From Feifania hominis (lineage in GTDB: Bacteria > Bacillota > Clostridia > Oscillospirales > Feifaniaceae), in contig NZ_JACRSP010000001.1 of NCBI RefSeq assembly GCF_014384765.1, positions 372,001-436,000 on the forward strand: a stretch of DNA of 64,000 bases, in the 5' to 3' direction. The notes beneath the pieces were generated by a model, which saw only the letters and a program-made list of their open reading frames with translations, ran no database searches and was not told the origin of the DNA. Positions within the stretch are counted from its first letter, which is position 1. Every line of letters begins with the position of its first letter. Below are positions 34,839 to 43,437 of the stretch, piece after piece. The translations under genes were made by a program, and so were the position numbers.

Positions 34839-35635
34839 AAGACATCACGCTCGGCCAGTATTTCCCGGGAAAGACCGCCGTTCACCGCATGGACCCGCGG
34901 GTGAAAATCGTGCTGACCATCGCCTACATTGTGCTTTTGTTTGTGGTGAAAAATCCGCTCGGCTACGCCGTGGTCTTCGCCATCTTTGCGGCGGTGCTTG
35001 CCATCTCGAAAATACCGCTCAAAGTGGTGCTCAAAGGGGTCAAGCCCATTTTGTTTCTGGTGGTGTTTGCCTCCATTCTCAACATCTTTTACAACCAGGA
35101 CGGGCGGGAACTGCTGCACTTCTGGATCATCCGTGTGACGACCGGCGGCGTACAGACGGCCGCTTTTATGTCGTTTCGCATGGTGTTTCTCATCATGGGA
35201 ACATCGCTTCTGACCTATACCACATCGCCGATTATGCTCACCGACGCCATCGAGCGGCTCTTAAAGCCGCTCAAGAAAATCAGGGTGCCGGTGCACGAAC
35301 TCGCGATGATGATGACCATTGCGCTGCGCTTCATCCCGACGCTCATCGAGGAGACCGAGAAAATCATGGATGCGCAGAAAGCGCGCGGCGCCGATTTTGA
35401 GTCGGGTAATCTGCTGCACCGGGCAAAGGCGCTGGTACCGCTTCTCGTGCCGCTGTTCATCTCGGCTTTTCGCCGCGCCGATGAGCTCGCCATCGCCATG
35501 GAGAGCCGCTGCTACCGCGGCGACATCGGACGCACCCGTATGAAAGTTCTGCGGGTGGGCAGGGTCGACTATCTGTCCATTCTGTTCATCGCGCTGTGCT
35601 ACGCGGGTGTCATCGCACTCAATATGATCGGCTGA
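34832..35635 (+). CDS. ecfT: ECF transporter transmembrane protein EcfT
   Basis: EcfT is the membrane scaffold that couples EcfA1/A2 to S components such as RibU. The 267-residue protein has about five to six helices and the two conserved coupling motifs near the C terminus: AQKARGADFESG and ESRCYRGD (the A-R-G and R-C-Y-R-G patterns). It starts MLKDITLGQYFPG with a GTG codon behind GGGAGGTGAG. The order ecfA1-ecfA2-ecfT-truA matches Bacillus. Confidence 0.96.
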   Translation: MLKDITLGQYFPGKTAVHRMDPRVKIVLTIAYIVLLFVVKNPLGYAVVFAIFAAVLAISKIPLKVVLKGVKPILFLVVFASILNIFYNQDGRELLHFWIIRVTTGGVQTAAFMSFRMVFLIMGTSLLTYTTSPIMLTDAIERLLKPLKKIRVPVHELAMMMTIALRFIPTLIEETEKIMDAQKARGADFESGNLLHRAKALVPLLVPLFISAFRRADELAIAMESRCYRGDIGRTRMKVLRVGRVDYLSILFIALCYAGVIALNMIG

Positions 35636-35652
35636 ATTTTTGGGAGGAAATC

Positions 35653-36405
35653 TTGAGAACCATCTGTCTGACGATCGGTTTTGACGGCACCGAATACCAC
35701 GGCTACCAGATTCAGCGCGGCAAGAGGACCGTTCAGGGGACGCTTCAGCAGGCCGTGCGCCTCGTGCTGCCCGGCACGGTCTCGGTGACCGGCTGCGGGC
35801 GCACCGATGCGGGTGTGCACGCGCAGGTCTACTATGTGCGCGTGGTCACACAGAGTGAGATGCCGCTGCGCAAAATCCCGCTGGCACTCACGGCGAATCT
35901 CCCCGACGACATCACGGTGTACCGCGCGAGCGAAATGCCCGCCGATTTTCATCCCCGCTACAGCATGCAGTCCAAGGAGTACACCTACCGCATCTGGAAT
36001 CGCCGCACAAGAAATCCCTTTCTGCTGCGCTACGCCTACCATGTGCCGCGGGCAGTCAACCGTGAGGCGATGCGCCTTGCGGCACGGGGCTTTCTGGGCA
36101 CGCATGACTTTCGCTGCTGCCAGTCGGCAGGCTCCGACCAGGAGGACACCGTACGCACCATCTATGAGTGTGAGCTCACTGAGCGGGGAGATCTTCTCGA
36201 GCTCCGTATCCGGGGCAGCGGCTTTCTCTACAACATGGTGCGCATCATAGCGGGAACCGTTCTGGAGGCAGGCCTCGGCAGAATGGACCCCGCGGCTGTC
36301 GCGACTATTCTCGCAGGCGGCGAGCGCGCGCAGATGGGGCCGACCCTGCCGGCGCATGGCCTCGCCATGACCGCAGTTACCTACAAGGAGGGCTTTGTAC
36401 CGTGA
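35653..36405 (+). CDS. truA: tRNA pseudouridine synthase A
   Basis: TruA forms pseudouridine at positions 38-40 in tRNA anticodon stems. The 250-residue protein has catalytic Asp in GCGRTDAGVHAQ (about residue 52), GYQIQRGKRTVQGTL near the N terminus, and FLYNMVRIIAGTVLEAG near the C terminus. The TTG start at 35653 lies behind GGGAGG; the longer ATG frame from 35596 starts within ecfT. It is coupled to the next gene by a GTGA overlap. Confidence 0.96.
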   Translation: MRTICLTIGFDGTEYHGYQIQRGKRTVQGTLQQAVRLVLPGTVSVTGCGRTDAGVHAQVYYVRVVTQSEMPLRKIPLALTANLPDDITVYRASEMPADFHPRYSMQSKEYTYRIWNRRTRNPFLLRYAYHVPRAVNREAMRLAARGFLGTHDFRCCQSAGSDQEDTVRTIYECELTERGDLLELRIRGSGFLYNMVRIIAGTVLEAGLGRMDPAAVATILAGGERAQMGPTLPAHGLAMTAVTYKEGFVP

Positions 36406-37751
36406 AACCGAAGAGACGCAGGAAAAAGCCCGTTGAAGAGCCGCGTGAGCAGCAGGTTGTCTTTGAGACGGTCTCCGGTGACCCGCAGGAGGACGAGACG
36501 GACGAGGCTGTACCGAGCGACTACACTCTGACGCAGACCGATGATTCCGCAGCGCAGCAGCTGCGCTACGAGGGACCGAAGCCTGTCGAGGGCGAGCAGT
36601 CTCCTGAGCGTAAAAGGCGCGTCAAAAAAGCCCGGCGGGCCCGCCGGGTTGTCGTGGCGCTGATTGTGGTGCTGCTCGGATTGTTCCTCTTTGCCAACCG
36701 TGAAGTTTTAAACCTTTACACACTTCGCAGCTTTCTCAACAGCATCGGAATCACCTGGTTTGGCGAGTCGCAGGTCTCGAGTTTTGAACTGGAACTGGAT
36801 CTTTCGCAGACCAACCTCTTTGACTGCTACAGGGATTCCCTGGTTGTCCTGTCAAACTCGGGGCTTGAGCTGACAAGACTTACAGGCGCCCCACAGTACA
36901 GCGAGACCTTTCACTACAGCAACCCTGTTTTGCAGGTGCGCGACAGCAAAATTCTCACCTATGACAGGGGAGCGAAGTCACTCAAGACCGCAAACGGCTT
37001 TGGCCTCGACTTCGAGCTGACGACGGAGTATCCCATCCTGTCGGCAAAAATGGATGACAAGGGCAGCTTTGCCATTTTGACCACCTCAAAGAATTACAAG
37101 GCGCAGGCCATGGTCTACAACAGCTCCAATGAGGCGGTCTACCGCTGGAATTCCGCGAGCAGCTACATCAGCGACATCAGCCTCGACGAGGACAGCCACC
37201 GCCTTGCCATCGCCGGGTTCAACACCGGCGCGGCGGAGCTGAGCACAACCGTGACCATCATCGACTACCGCAGCGGCGAGATTGTGGCGGCGGGAGAACC
37301 CATTGACGGCCTTGTCGCAGCTCTCGACTACAACGCCGACGGCGGCCTGTTCGCGGTGACAGATGACGCGCTCTATGTACTCGGGCCGGATGGGGCGCAG
37401 CGCGGCGTCTACCACTTTGGCGACAGCACGCTCTCGGCGGCATCCGCCGAGCTTGAAAACGGAGCGCTTTTGATTCTCAGCCATCACGTAGCGGGCACGA
37501 GTCTGTCGATGGTGGGGGTGGACACCTTTGGCAAGGTGATGTTTGAGATTGCGCTCGACAGCTATGTCGAGGACCTTGCGGTCAGCGACAAGGCGATATT
37601 GCTACTGGTAAACAACCGGGCTTTGTTATATAATTCTAGTGGCGAGCTGCAAAATACCATCTCGGTCAGCGACGATGTGCGCAAGGTGGCGGTCACGTCA
37701 CGTCAGCAGGCGCTCATTCTCGAGCTGAACGAAGTGACGGTGGTGCAGTAG
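36402..37751 (+). CDS. DUF5711-like membrane-anchored beta-propeller protein
   Basis: The 449-residue protein has a very charged N-terminal cytoplasmic region (KPKRRRKKP, acidic stretch, RKRRVKKARRARR), one membrane helix (about residues 80-97), and an external domain of repeated beta strands suggesting a propeller (about 130-445). It resembles clostridial proteins annotated DUF5711 that neighbour cvpA; I recall this from context, and no function is known to me. The GTG start overlaps the truA stop. CvpA follows after 32 bp. Confidence 0.75.
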   Translation: MKPKRRRKKPVEEPREQQVVFETVSGDPQEDETDEAVPSDYTLTQTDDSAAQQLRYEGPKPVEGEQSPERKRRVKKARRARRVVVALIVVLLGLFLFANREVLNLYTLRSFLNSIGITWFGESQVSSFELELDLSQTNLFDCYRDSLVVLSNSGLELTRLTGAPQYSETFHYSNPVLQVRDSKILTYDRGAKSLKTANGFGLDFELTTEYPILSAKMDDKGSFAILTTSKNYKAQAMVYNSSNEAVYRWNSASSYISDISLDEDSHRLAIAGFNTGAAELSTTVTIIDYRSGEIVAAGEPIDGLVAALDYNADGGLFAVTDDALYVLGPDGAQRGVYHFGDSTLSAASAELENGALLILSHHVAGTSLSMVGVDTFGKVMFEIALDSYVEDLAVSDKAILLLVNNRALLYNSSGELQNTISVSDDVRKVAVTSRQQALILELNEVTVVQ

Positions 37752-37783
37752 CCCTCTCAAACCATGCGAACAAAGGAGAATCT

Positions 37784-38503
37784 ATGACTGCAATTTTAGA
37801 TCTGGCAACGGTTGGTATCGTCTGCCTGAGCCTTGTACTGTGTTACCGGCGCGGGTTTGTGCGTTCGCTTGCCAACATGGTGGGAACACTGATCTCGCTC
37901 GGTATCGCGTTCTTTTTCAGCGGCAAACTCGGCGCACTGATCAGCAGGGCGTTTATCGCCCCGATTTTTCAGAACAAAGTGGACGACTATCTGACCCACC
38001 TCGCGCCGGCTGCGACGCAGGGGACGGTGGGCGATCCGGTGGCGTCTCTGTTTGAGCAGATGCCCGAGGTCTTTCAGAATTTTCTGAACAAGTTCAGCGT
38101 CAACGCCGAAGCGCTCAAGCAATCAGTCCTCGGCGCGCCCGAGAGTGAAGTGCGCCAGACTGTGGTAAGCGCCGTGGCGGATCCCATGGCGACTGCGGTG
38201 AGCAATCTCATTGCCTTCGTGATCTTGTTTCTCGGCTCGCTTCTGCTGATCAATCTTCTCACACGGGCGCTCGACCTGGTCTGTCATCTGCCGATTCTTC
38301 ACTCGGTCAACAAGCTGCTCGGGCTTGCGCTCGGCGCGGTCAACGCGCTTTTGGTTCTCTTTGTACTGTGCTCGCTGCTCACGTATTTCATGCCGTTTAT
38401 TCAGAATTACTTCGGCGTGGAATCGGGGATCGACAGCATCTCAAAGACGCTGGTGTTCAAGTACATCTATGTGATGAATCCGTTCACGGGGCTTCTCAAA
38501 TAA
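37784..38503 (+). CDS. cvpA: CvpA-family membrane protein
   Basis: The 239-residue protein has four predicted helices. Its N terminus (LDLATVGIVCLSLVLCYRRGFVRSLANMVG) is the CvpA signature, and a later segment reads VCHLPILHSVNKLLGLALGAVNALLVLF. A longer loop separates helices 2 and 3 than in E. coli CvpA. CvpA proteins are membrane proteins of unclear mechanism linked to colicin V production or envelope stress. The gene is preceded by AAAGGAG. Confidence 0.9.
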   Translation: MTAILDLATVGIVCLSLVLCYRRGFVRSLANMVGTLISLGIAFFFSGKLGALISRAFIAPIFQNKVDDYLTHLAPAATQGTVGDPVASLFEQMPEVFQNFLNKFSVNAEALKQSVLGAPESEVRQTVVSAVADPMATAVSNLIAFVILFLGSLLLINLLTRALDLVCHLPILHSVNKLLGLALGAVNALLVLFVLCSLLTYFMPFIQNYFGVESGIDSISKTLVFKYIYVMNPFTGLLK

Positions 38504-38528
38504 CTTCGATGCTGGGGTGTAAAACAAG

Positions 38529-39104
38529 ATGAATTTACCGAATGCGCTCTCCATTTTTCGATTGATTCTGGTTCCGGTCTTCCTGCTCGCATTTTTCATG
38601 CCGATTGAAAATAACTATCTGGTGGCCTGTTTTGTTTTTATTCTCTCAGGCATCACCGATTATATGGACGGCTATATCGCGCGCAAGTACGGCCAGATCA
38701 CCGACCTTGGAAAGTTGCTCGACCCGCTGGCTGACAAGATGATGCAGACAACGGTGTTCTTCTGCCTGTGGAGCGCCGATATTGTCCCACTGTGGGTTTT
38801 TCTGATCTTTCTTGGCAAAGAGGTCATCCAGATTCTGCTCAGCTCAAAACTCTATAATAAAGAGAATGTCGTGGTGCAATCTAATTGGTATGGCAAGGTC
38901 GCGACCGGTGTGTTCTACCTTGTCGTCTTTTTGATTTTGGTACTCGATTTGCCGCCGCAGTGGAATCTGTTACTGGTGTTCTTCGCCCTCGGCTGGGCGG
39001 TCTTCGCCTTTGTGATGTACGGCGTGGCCTACCGCGGCGTACTCAAAGCGGAGTTCGACCGCATGCGGGGAAAGAACAGACAACAAAAAGAGCAGAAAGA
39101 TTGA
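38529..39104 (+). CDS. pgsA: CDP-diacylglycerol-glycerol-3-phosphate 3-phosphatidyltransferase (PgsA-like)
   Basis: The 191-residue membrane enzyme has the CDP-alcohol phosphotransferase motif D-G-x2-A-R-x8-G-x3-D-x3-D, seen as DGYIARKYGQITDLGKLLDPLADK (two motif halves). It makes phosphatidylglycerol phosphate from CDP-diacylglycerol. MNLPNALSIFRLILVP is the standard N terminus of PgsA. A related cardiolipin or phosphatidylinositol-type specificity cannot be ruled out from sequence alone. The next gene, clpE-like, follows after 28 bp. Confidence 0.9.
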   Translation: MNLPNALSIFRLILVPVFLLAFFMPIENNYLVACFVFILSGITDYMDGYIARKYGQITDLGKLLDPLADKMMQTTVFFCLWSADIVPLWVFLIFLGKEVIQILLSSKLYNKENVVVQSNWYGKVATGVFYLVVFLILVLDLPPQWNLLLVFFALGWAVFAFVMYGVAYRGVLKAEFDRMRGKNRQQKEQKD

Positions 39105-39132
39105 CGGGCTCTAGTAAGGAGATTATTGAAAT

Positions 39133-41430
39133 ATGTTATGTTCGCGCTGTAAAAAACGAATGGCAGTGGTGTTTATCACAAGGATGGAGGGGGACAAGAC
39201 CATCAACGAGGGCATCTGCCTCCAGTGCGCGGTCGAACTCGGCATCAAGCCGGTGGGCGACATGATGAACCAGATGGGCATCAAGCCCGAAGATCTGGAA
39301 AACGTAGAGCAGGAGATGACATCGCTGATGAACATGATGCAGCAGCAGAATGAAGACAGCGGCGATGAGGACTTTGAGGAGGGCGGCGCGCACACATTTC
39401 CGTTTATGCAGAATTTTCTGGGCAATGCTCTGACTCCGCAGCAGGAAGGGCAGGAGGGCCAGAGCGGCGAGCGGCAGCAGACGGAGGATGAGGGGCGTGA
39501 GAAGCGCAAGAGCAAGAAGTCGAAGTATCTCGACAGCTATTGCATCAATCTGACCGCCCGTGCCAGGAGCGGCGAACTCGACCGGGTGGTTGGGCGCGAA
39601 AAGGAGATCTACCGGGTCATACAGATTCTCAACCGCAGAACCAAGAACAACCCCTGCCTGATCGGCGAGCCGGGTGTCGGCAAGACCGCCATCGCCGAGG
39701 GCCTCGCCCAGCGCATTGCGGCGGGCGAGGTGCCGGCAAAGCTCTTTGATCGGGAGGTCTATCTGCTCGATTTGACGGCGCTTGTCGCGGGCACGCAGTT
39801 TCGCGGTCAGTTTGAGAGCCGCATCAAAAACCTCATCGAGGAGATCAAGAACAAGGGAAACGTCATTCTGGTGATCGACGAAGTGCACAATCTTGTCGGC
39901 GCGGGCGACGCCGAGGGCTCTATGAGCGCGGCGAATATTCTCAAGCCCGCCCTGTCGCGCGGCGAGGTACAGGTCATCGGTGCGACAACATTTACCGAGT
40001 ATCGCAAGTACATCGAAAAGGACGCGGCGCTCGAGCGGCGCTTTCAACCGGTCACGGTGGAGGAGCCGTCGGTTGAGTCGGCCGTGCAGATGCTCGAGGG
40101 CATCAAGCAGTACTACGAGCAGTATCACGGCGTGGTGCTCTCGGACAGCATCGTGCGCCGGGCGGTCGCTCTCTCGGAGCGCTACATCACCGACCGCTAT
40201 CTGCCCGATAAGGCGATTGACCTGATCGATGAGGCGGCGAGCACTGCCAACATGGAGGATACCGACGCCAATCGCCTCGGGGCGCTCAAGCGCCAGCTCT
40301 GCGATGTGATGCGCGCTCAGGCGGCGCTTGAGCCGAGCGACAGCGAGGAGTTCTACGCTGAGAACGCGCGTCTCAAATCGGAGGAGCTTCGCCTGCAAAA
40401 GGAGATTGCATCGCTGCGCGATGTGCACAAGCTCATCGAGGTCACCGAGGAGGACCTCGCGCGCGTGATCGAGCTCTGGACGGGGATTCCCGCTTCTAAG
40501 ATCAAGGAGGAGGAGCTGCAGCAGCTTCAGAATCTCGGGGAACGCCTGCGCCGGCGCATCGTCGGACAGGACGAGGCGATCGACGCCGTCTGCGCCGCGA
40601 TCCGCCGCAACCGCGTGGGCATCAGCCCCAAGAAAAAGCCGGTCTCGTTCATTTTCACGGGTCCGACGGGAGTGGGGAAGACCGAGCTTGTAAAAACCCT
40701 CTCAGCCGAGCTTTTTGATTCGCCGGAGACCATGATCCGCCTCGACATGTCGGAGTTTATGGAGAAGCACTCGGTCTCGCGCATCATCGGCTCGCCGCCC
40801 GGCTATGTCGGCTATGACGACGCGGGACAGCTCACGGAGAAAATCCGCCGCAAGCCCTACTCGGTGGTGCTCTTTGATGAGATTGAAAAGGCACACCCGG
40901 ATGTGCTGAACATTCTGCTTCAGATTCTCGACGATGGACGCATCACCGACGCCCACGGCAAGACTGTGAACTTTGAGAACACCATCATCGTCATGACCTC
41001 CAACGCCGGCAGCGAGAGGAAAGAGGGCGTGGTCGGCTTCAACAAGAGCGATGACGACCGGTCGGGCGAGAAAGCCATGCGCGCGCTCGAGCAGTTTTTG
41101 CGGCCCGAGTTTTTAAACCGCGTCGACGAGGTCATCGCATTTCATCCGCTCACACCCGAGAACTGCCGTCAGATCGCCCGGATCATGATGGAGGATCTTA
41201 AGGGGTCTCTGAGCGCAAAGGCAGTGGAGCTGCGCTATGACGACGCCGTGCTCGACTACATTGTGGAGAAGGCATACTCCAACAAATACGGCGCTCGCAA
41301 CCTGCGGCGCACCATTGAGAAAAAGATTGAGGATCGCATCGCGACCATCTTTGTTGAGAACGCCGGTCGGCAGATCGACGTGCTGGTGGTCGGGGTCGAG
41401 GCAGGTGAGATCACAGTCAAAGATTTCTAA
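39133..41430 (+). CDS. clpE: ClpE-like Clp protease ATPase
   Basis: The 765-residue HSP100 unfoldase has an N-terminal zinc finger (LCSRCKKR...CLQC, residues 2-30) instead of Clp-N repeats, which marks ClpE. A low-complexity acidic linker (about 60-130) follows. Two AAA+ modules come next: D1 with GEPGVGKTAIAEGLAQ and VIDEVHNLVG, and D2 with GPTGVGKTELVKTLS, YVGYDDAGQLTEKIR and VLFDEIEKAHPDV. A short middle coiled coil sits at about 405-440. With ClpP it would degrade misfolded proteins. The CtsR-type repeat often found ahead of clpE was not seen; the gene simply follows pgsA. Confidence 0.9.
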   Translation: MLCSRCKKRMAVVFITRMEGDKTINEGICLQCAVELGIKPVGDMMNQMGIKPEDLENVEQEMTSLMNMMQQQNEDSGDEDFEEGGAHTFPFMQNFLGNALTPQQEGQEGQSGERQQTEDEGREKRKSKKSKYLDSYCINLTARARSGELDRVVGREKEIYRVIQILNRRTKNNPCLIGEPGVGKTAIAEGLAQRIAAGEVPAKLFDREVYLLDLTALVAGTQFRGQFESRIKNLIEEIKNKGNVILVIDEVHNLVGAGDAEGSMSAANILKPALSRGEVQVIGATTFTEYRKYIEKDAALERRFQPVTVEEPSVESAVQMLEGIKQYYEQYHGVVLSDSIVRRAVALSERYITDRYLPDKAIDLIDEAASTANMEDTDANRLGALKRQLCDVMRAQAALEPSDSEEFYAENARLKSEELRLQKEIASLRDVHKLIEVTEEDLARVIELWTGIPASKIKEEELQQLQNLGERLRRRIVGQDEAIDAVCAAIRRNRVGISPKKKPVSFIFTGPTGVGKTELVKTLSAELFDSPETMIRLDMSEFMEKHSVSRIIGSPPGYVGYDDAGQLTEKIRRKPYSVVLFDEIEKAHPDVLNILLQILDDGRITDAHGKTVNFENTIIVMTSNAGSERKEGVVGFNKSDDDRSGEKAMRALEQFLRPEFLNRVDEVIAFHPLTPENCRQIARIMMEDLKGSLSAKAVELRYDDAVLDYIVEKAYSNKYGARNLRRTIEKKIEDRIATIFVENAGRQIDVLVVGVEAGEITVKDF

Positions 41431-41439
41431 AATGTCCGG

Positions 41440-41468
41440 TTGACAACAAGTCCTGAATCGTGTATAGT
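41440..41468 (+). promoter_or_regulatory. tRNA operon promoter
   Basis: TTGACA (41440-41445), 17 bp, TATAGT (41463-41468): a near-consensus sigma-A promoter. Confidence 0.9.
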
Positions 41469-41474
41469 ATTTAA

Positions 41475-41508
41475 GGCAACGGAGCTGCCGAGCGTTCCGT
41501 TGCCTTTC
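41475..41508 (+). other. Hairpin at the 5' end of the tRNA transcript
   Basis: GGCAACGGA pairs with TCCGTTGCC, followed by TTTCCT. It begins at the predicted transcription start. It may terminate clpE readthrough or cap the tRNA precursor. Confidence 0.6.
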
Positions 41509-41514
41509 CTAACC

Positions 41515-41588
41515 GCAGGTGTAGTTCAATGGTAGAATGTCAGCCTTCCAAGCTGAACACGTGGGTTCGATTCCCATCACCTGCTCCA
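41515..41588 (+). tRNA. tRNA-Gly (anticodon TCC)
   Basis: Cloverleaf: acceptor GCAGGTG/CACCTGC, D-arm with TAGTTCAATGGTAGA, anticodon loop CTTCCAA with TCC at 41547-41549, T-arm GGTTCGATTCC, discriminator T and encoded CCA. Confidence 0.97.
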
Positions 41589-41594
41589 AGATTT

Positions 41595-41671
<77 letters not shown>

Positions 41672-41678
41672 TTCATAT

Positions 41679-41756
41679 GGTGGGTATAGCTCAGTTGGTT
41701 AGAGCGCTAGATTGTGGCTCTAGAGGCCGTCGGTTCGAATCCGACTATCCACCCCA
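41679..41756 (+). tRNA. tRNA-His (anticodon GTG)
   Basis: Acceptor GTGGGTA/TATCCAC with the encoded extra G(-1) at 41679 opposite discriminator C, the hallmark of tRNA-His. The anticodon loop has GTG, with CTAGA/TCTAG-type stem; CCA is encoded. Confidence 0.97.
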
Positions 41757-41770
41757 AATTTCCCCTTTAG

Positions 41771-41847
41771 TGGGATGTAGCCAAGTCGGTAAGGCACAGG
41801 ACTTTGACTCCTGCATTTCGCTGGTTCGAGTCCAGCCATCCCAACCA
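41771..41847 (+). tRNA. tRNA-Gln (anticodon TTG)
   Basis: Acceptor TGGGATG/CATCCCA, anticodon loop CTTTGAC with TTG, T-arm GGTTCGAGTCC, discriminator A and encoded CCA. Its 3' tail is duplicated at 42112-42132. Confidence 0.97.
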
Positions 41848-41969
41848 CGTCGGAGCAAAGTCCGCTTTGCTCCGCTTTCCTTTTCGCAAAAAGGAAAGCA
41901 TGCGCTGCACTCCCTTGCTCCTCCTTTCCCCATGCGCGAAGGCGCACGGGGACCCCGTTGAAAAAGACT

Positions 41970-42009
41970 CCCCGGAAACCTTGATAAATCAAGGCTTCCG
42001 GGGTTTTTC
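41970..42009 (+). terminator. Terminator after the tRNA genes
   Basis: CCCCGGAA-A-CCTTGAT pairs with ATCAAGG-C-TTCCGGGG over an AA loop, followed by TTTTTC. Confidence 0.9.
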
Positions 42010-42077
42010 TTTTTTCCTTTATCTGGGTTGCAATATTCTGCCCAATGCCGATAAATTCCGTTAAAACGTACCTTTTT

Positions 42078-42097
42078 GTCGTCAAATTGTCGTCAAA
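42078..42097. repeat. Two GTCGTCAAA direct repeats
   Basis: GTCGTCAAA occurs at 42078-42086 and 42089-42097, spaced 11 bp start to start (one helical turn). This resembles integrase arm-binding sites that flank tRNA-integrated elements. Confidence 0.5.
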
Positions 42098-42111
42098 ATA
42101 CATAACGAACC

Positions 42112-42132
42112 TCGAGTCCGGTCATCCCAACC
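42112..42132 (+). repeat. Duplicated 3' end of tRNA-Gln
   Basis: It matches tRNA-Gln bases 41826-41846 at 19 of 21 positions, from TCGAGTCC through CATCCCAACC. No tRNA body precedes it. It may be an old attachment-site scar or the remnant of a duplicated tRNA. Confidence 0.75.
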
Positions 42133-42186
42133 GCATAGGAGTGTGCTCTCTTTATGCGCAGAGGCGCACGGAGCCACACTGGAAAG

Positions 42187-42231
42187 AAAAACCCCGAAAA
42201 GCCTGATTTATCAGTCTTTTCGGGGTTTTTT
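42187..42231. terminator. Bidirectional terminator
   Basis: AAAAACCCCGAAAAG pairs with CTTTTCGGGGTTTTT, with an inner CTGAT/ATCAG stem. It serves the minus-strand isomerase gene, and also plus-strand readthrough. Confidence 0.9.
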
Positions 42232-42267
42232 CTGCCAGTCGGAGTAAGTCAAACGAAACTCTCTGAC

Positions 42268-43092
42268 TCAGCCATAGATTTTTTTCAAAATGGGCAGCAG
42301 GTGCTCGGCCGCTTTGGAGGCGGCGGTGTGCTGATCGGGCTCCTGGCGGACTTCGACGGTGTAGGTGCCGTCAAAGCCGGTGTCGTGAAACGTGCGGATG
42401 ACCTTTTCAAAGTCAATGCCGCAGGCGCCGGGGTACATGCGGTTGTTGTCGGCGAGATGAACGTGGAGATTATAGGGGGCGTAGGTCTTGATCGCTTCGA
42501 TGTAATCCGGCTCTTCGACATAGAGGTGGAACAGATCGAGCATGAGCATCAGATTCGGCCGATCCACCTTTTTGACGATGTCAAGAGCCTCGCCGAGGGT
42601 GTTGAGATAGTTGGTAAAGACAAAGGCGCCCGTCTCAAGCGCGAAGCTGACGCCCTTTTGCGCCGCGTAGTCACACACTTCGCGAAATCCCTCGATCTCA
42701 TAGCGCTCGGTCTGTTCCTCGGTGTTGCCGGGCCAGCGCTTACCGCGAAGAAGTCCCGCGTTGATGTTTGCGCCCATGTAGGCCGCGAGATCGATGAGCT
42801 CTTTGGTGCGGCGCATGGTCTCGCGGCGGACGTTCTCGTCGGGGGAGGTAAACGTGTAGCCGAGCCGGCCGACCTCGCCCGTACAGATCAGCGAGACCGA
42901 CAGGCCGTTTTTCTCAACCAGTTTTTTGACCGTGGCCCAGTCATAGGTCGAGGGGTCTGTTGTCATCAGTTCAACCGCGTTGTAGCCAAATGAGGCGATG
43001 TCGGCAAGGCTCTTTTCAAGTTTGCCCTGGTAGCAGGTCATTGTGGGGTCGTAGGGGAGTTCTTCGGTCGCGATCTGATAGGCGAATTTCAT
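42268..43092 (-). CDS. Sugar phosphate isomerase/epimerase (AP endonuclease 2 fold)
   Basis: The 274-residue TIM-barrel protein has the usual metal ligands: Glu in FALETGAFV (about 150), Asp and His in LMLDLFHLY (about 180), His in NLHVHLADN (about 210), and Glu in TVEVR near the end. Family members isomerise sugars or inositol derivatives; the substrate is unknown. The ATG at 43092 is preceded by AGGAGGTAC. The gene stands alone between a terminator and the ribU control region, so context gives no pathway. Confidence 0.88.
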   Translation of the reverse strand: MKFAYQIATEELPYDPTMTCYQGKLEKSLADIASFGYNAVELMTTDPSTYDWATVKKLVEKNGLSVSLICTGEVGRLGYTFTSPDENVRRETMRRTKELIDLAAYMGANINAGLLRGKRWPGNTEEQTERYEIEGFREVCDYAAQKGVSFALETGAFVFTNYLNTLGEALDIVKKVDRPNLMLMLDLFHLYVEEPDYIEAIKTYAPYNLHVHLADNNRMYPGACGIDFEKVIRTFHDTGFDGTYTVEVRQEPDQHTAASKAAEHLLPILKKIYG

Positions 43093-43199
43093 GGAAGTAC
43101 CTCCTTATGATTGTATTGAAATTGTTATCTCTAAAGTACCATAATGCCCCCATCCCGTCAAGGGACACAGACGGCAAAACGGCGCCTGTTTGTCTGCTC

Positions 43200-43228
43200 T
43201 TGACACAACTGTTCAAACGCGCTATACT
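43200..43228 (+). promoter_or_regulatory. ribU promoter
   Basis: TTGACA (43200-43205), 17 bp, TATACT (43223-43228), immediately ahead of the FMN riboswitch. Confidence 0.9.
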
Positions 43229-43244
43229 CAAACAAACGAATAGC

Positions 43245-43366
43245 CACTTCGGGGCGGGGTGAAAGTCCCCACCGGCGGTAAAGCGGCCATGGCCGACGAG
43301 TCCGAGAGCGAGAGCAGAGACGGTTGGATCCTGTCACCGACAGTAGAGTCTGGATGAAATGAAGTG
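43245..43366 (+). promoter_or_regulatory. FMN riboswitch (RFN element)
   Basis: Outer stem CACTTC/GAAGTG (43245-43250 with 43361-43366). The conserved core GGGGCGGGGTGAAAGTCCCC, ACCGGCGGTAAAG, GACGAGTCCGAGAGC and GGTTGGATCC-type segments are in the right order. When FMN is bound, the downstream terminator should form and ribU be shut off. Confidence 0.97.
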
Positions 43367-43391
43367 AACAGCCGCACGTTGTCGTGCGCTG

Positions 43392-43419
43392 ATCCCGATG
43401 TGTGCATCGGGATTTTTTT
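43392..43419 (+). terminator. Riboswitch-controlled terminator of ribU
   Basis: ATCCCGATG-TGTG-CATCGGGAT followed by TTTTTT, 19 bp before the ribU start. It is the expression platform of the FMN riboswitch. Confidence 0.93.
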
Positions 43420-43437
43420 ATTGCAGGAGTGATTGTC

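Noticed and set aside
41720..42103. Minus-strand 127-codon frame through the tRNA genes
   Set aside because: It reads through tRNA-His and tRNA-Gln and the terminator; there is no protein family similarity.
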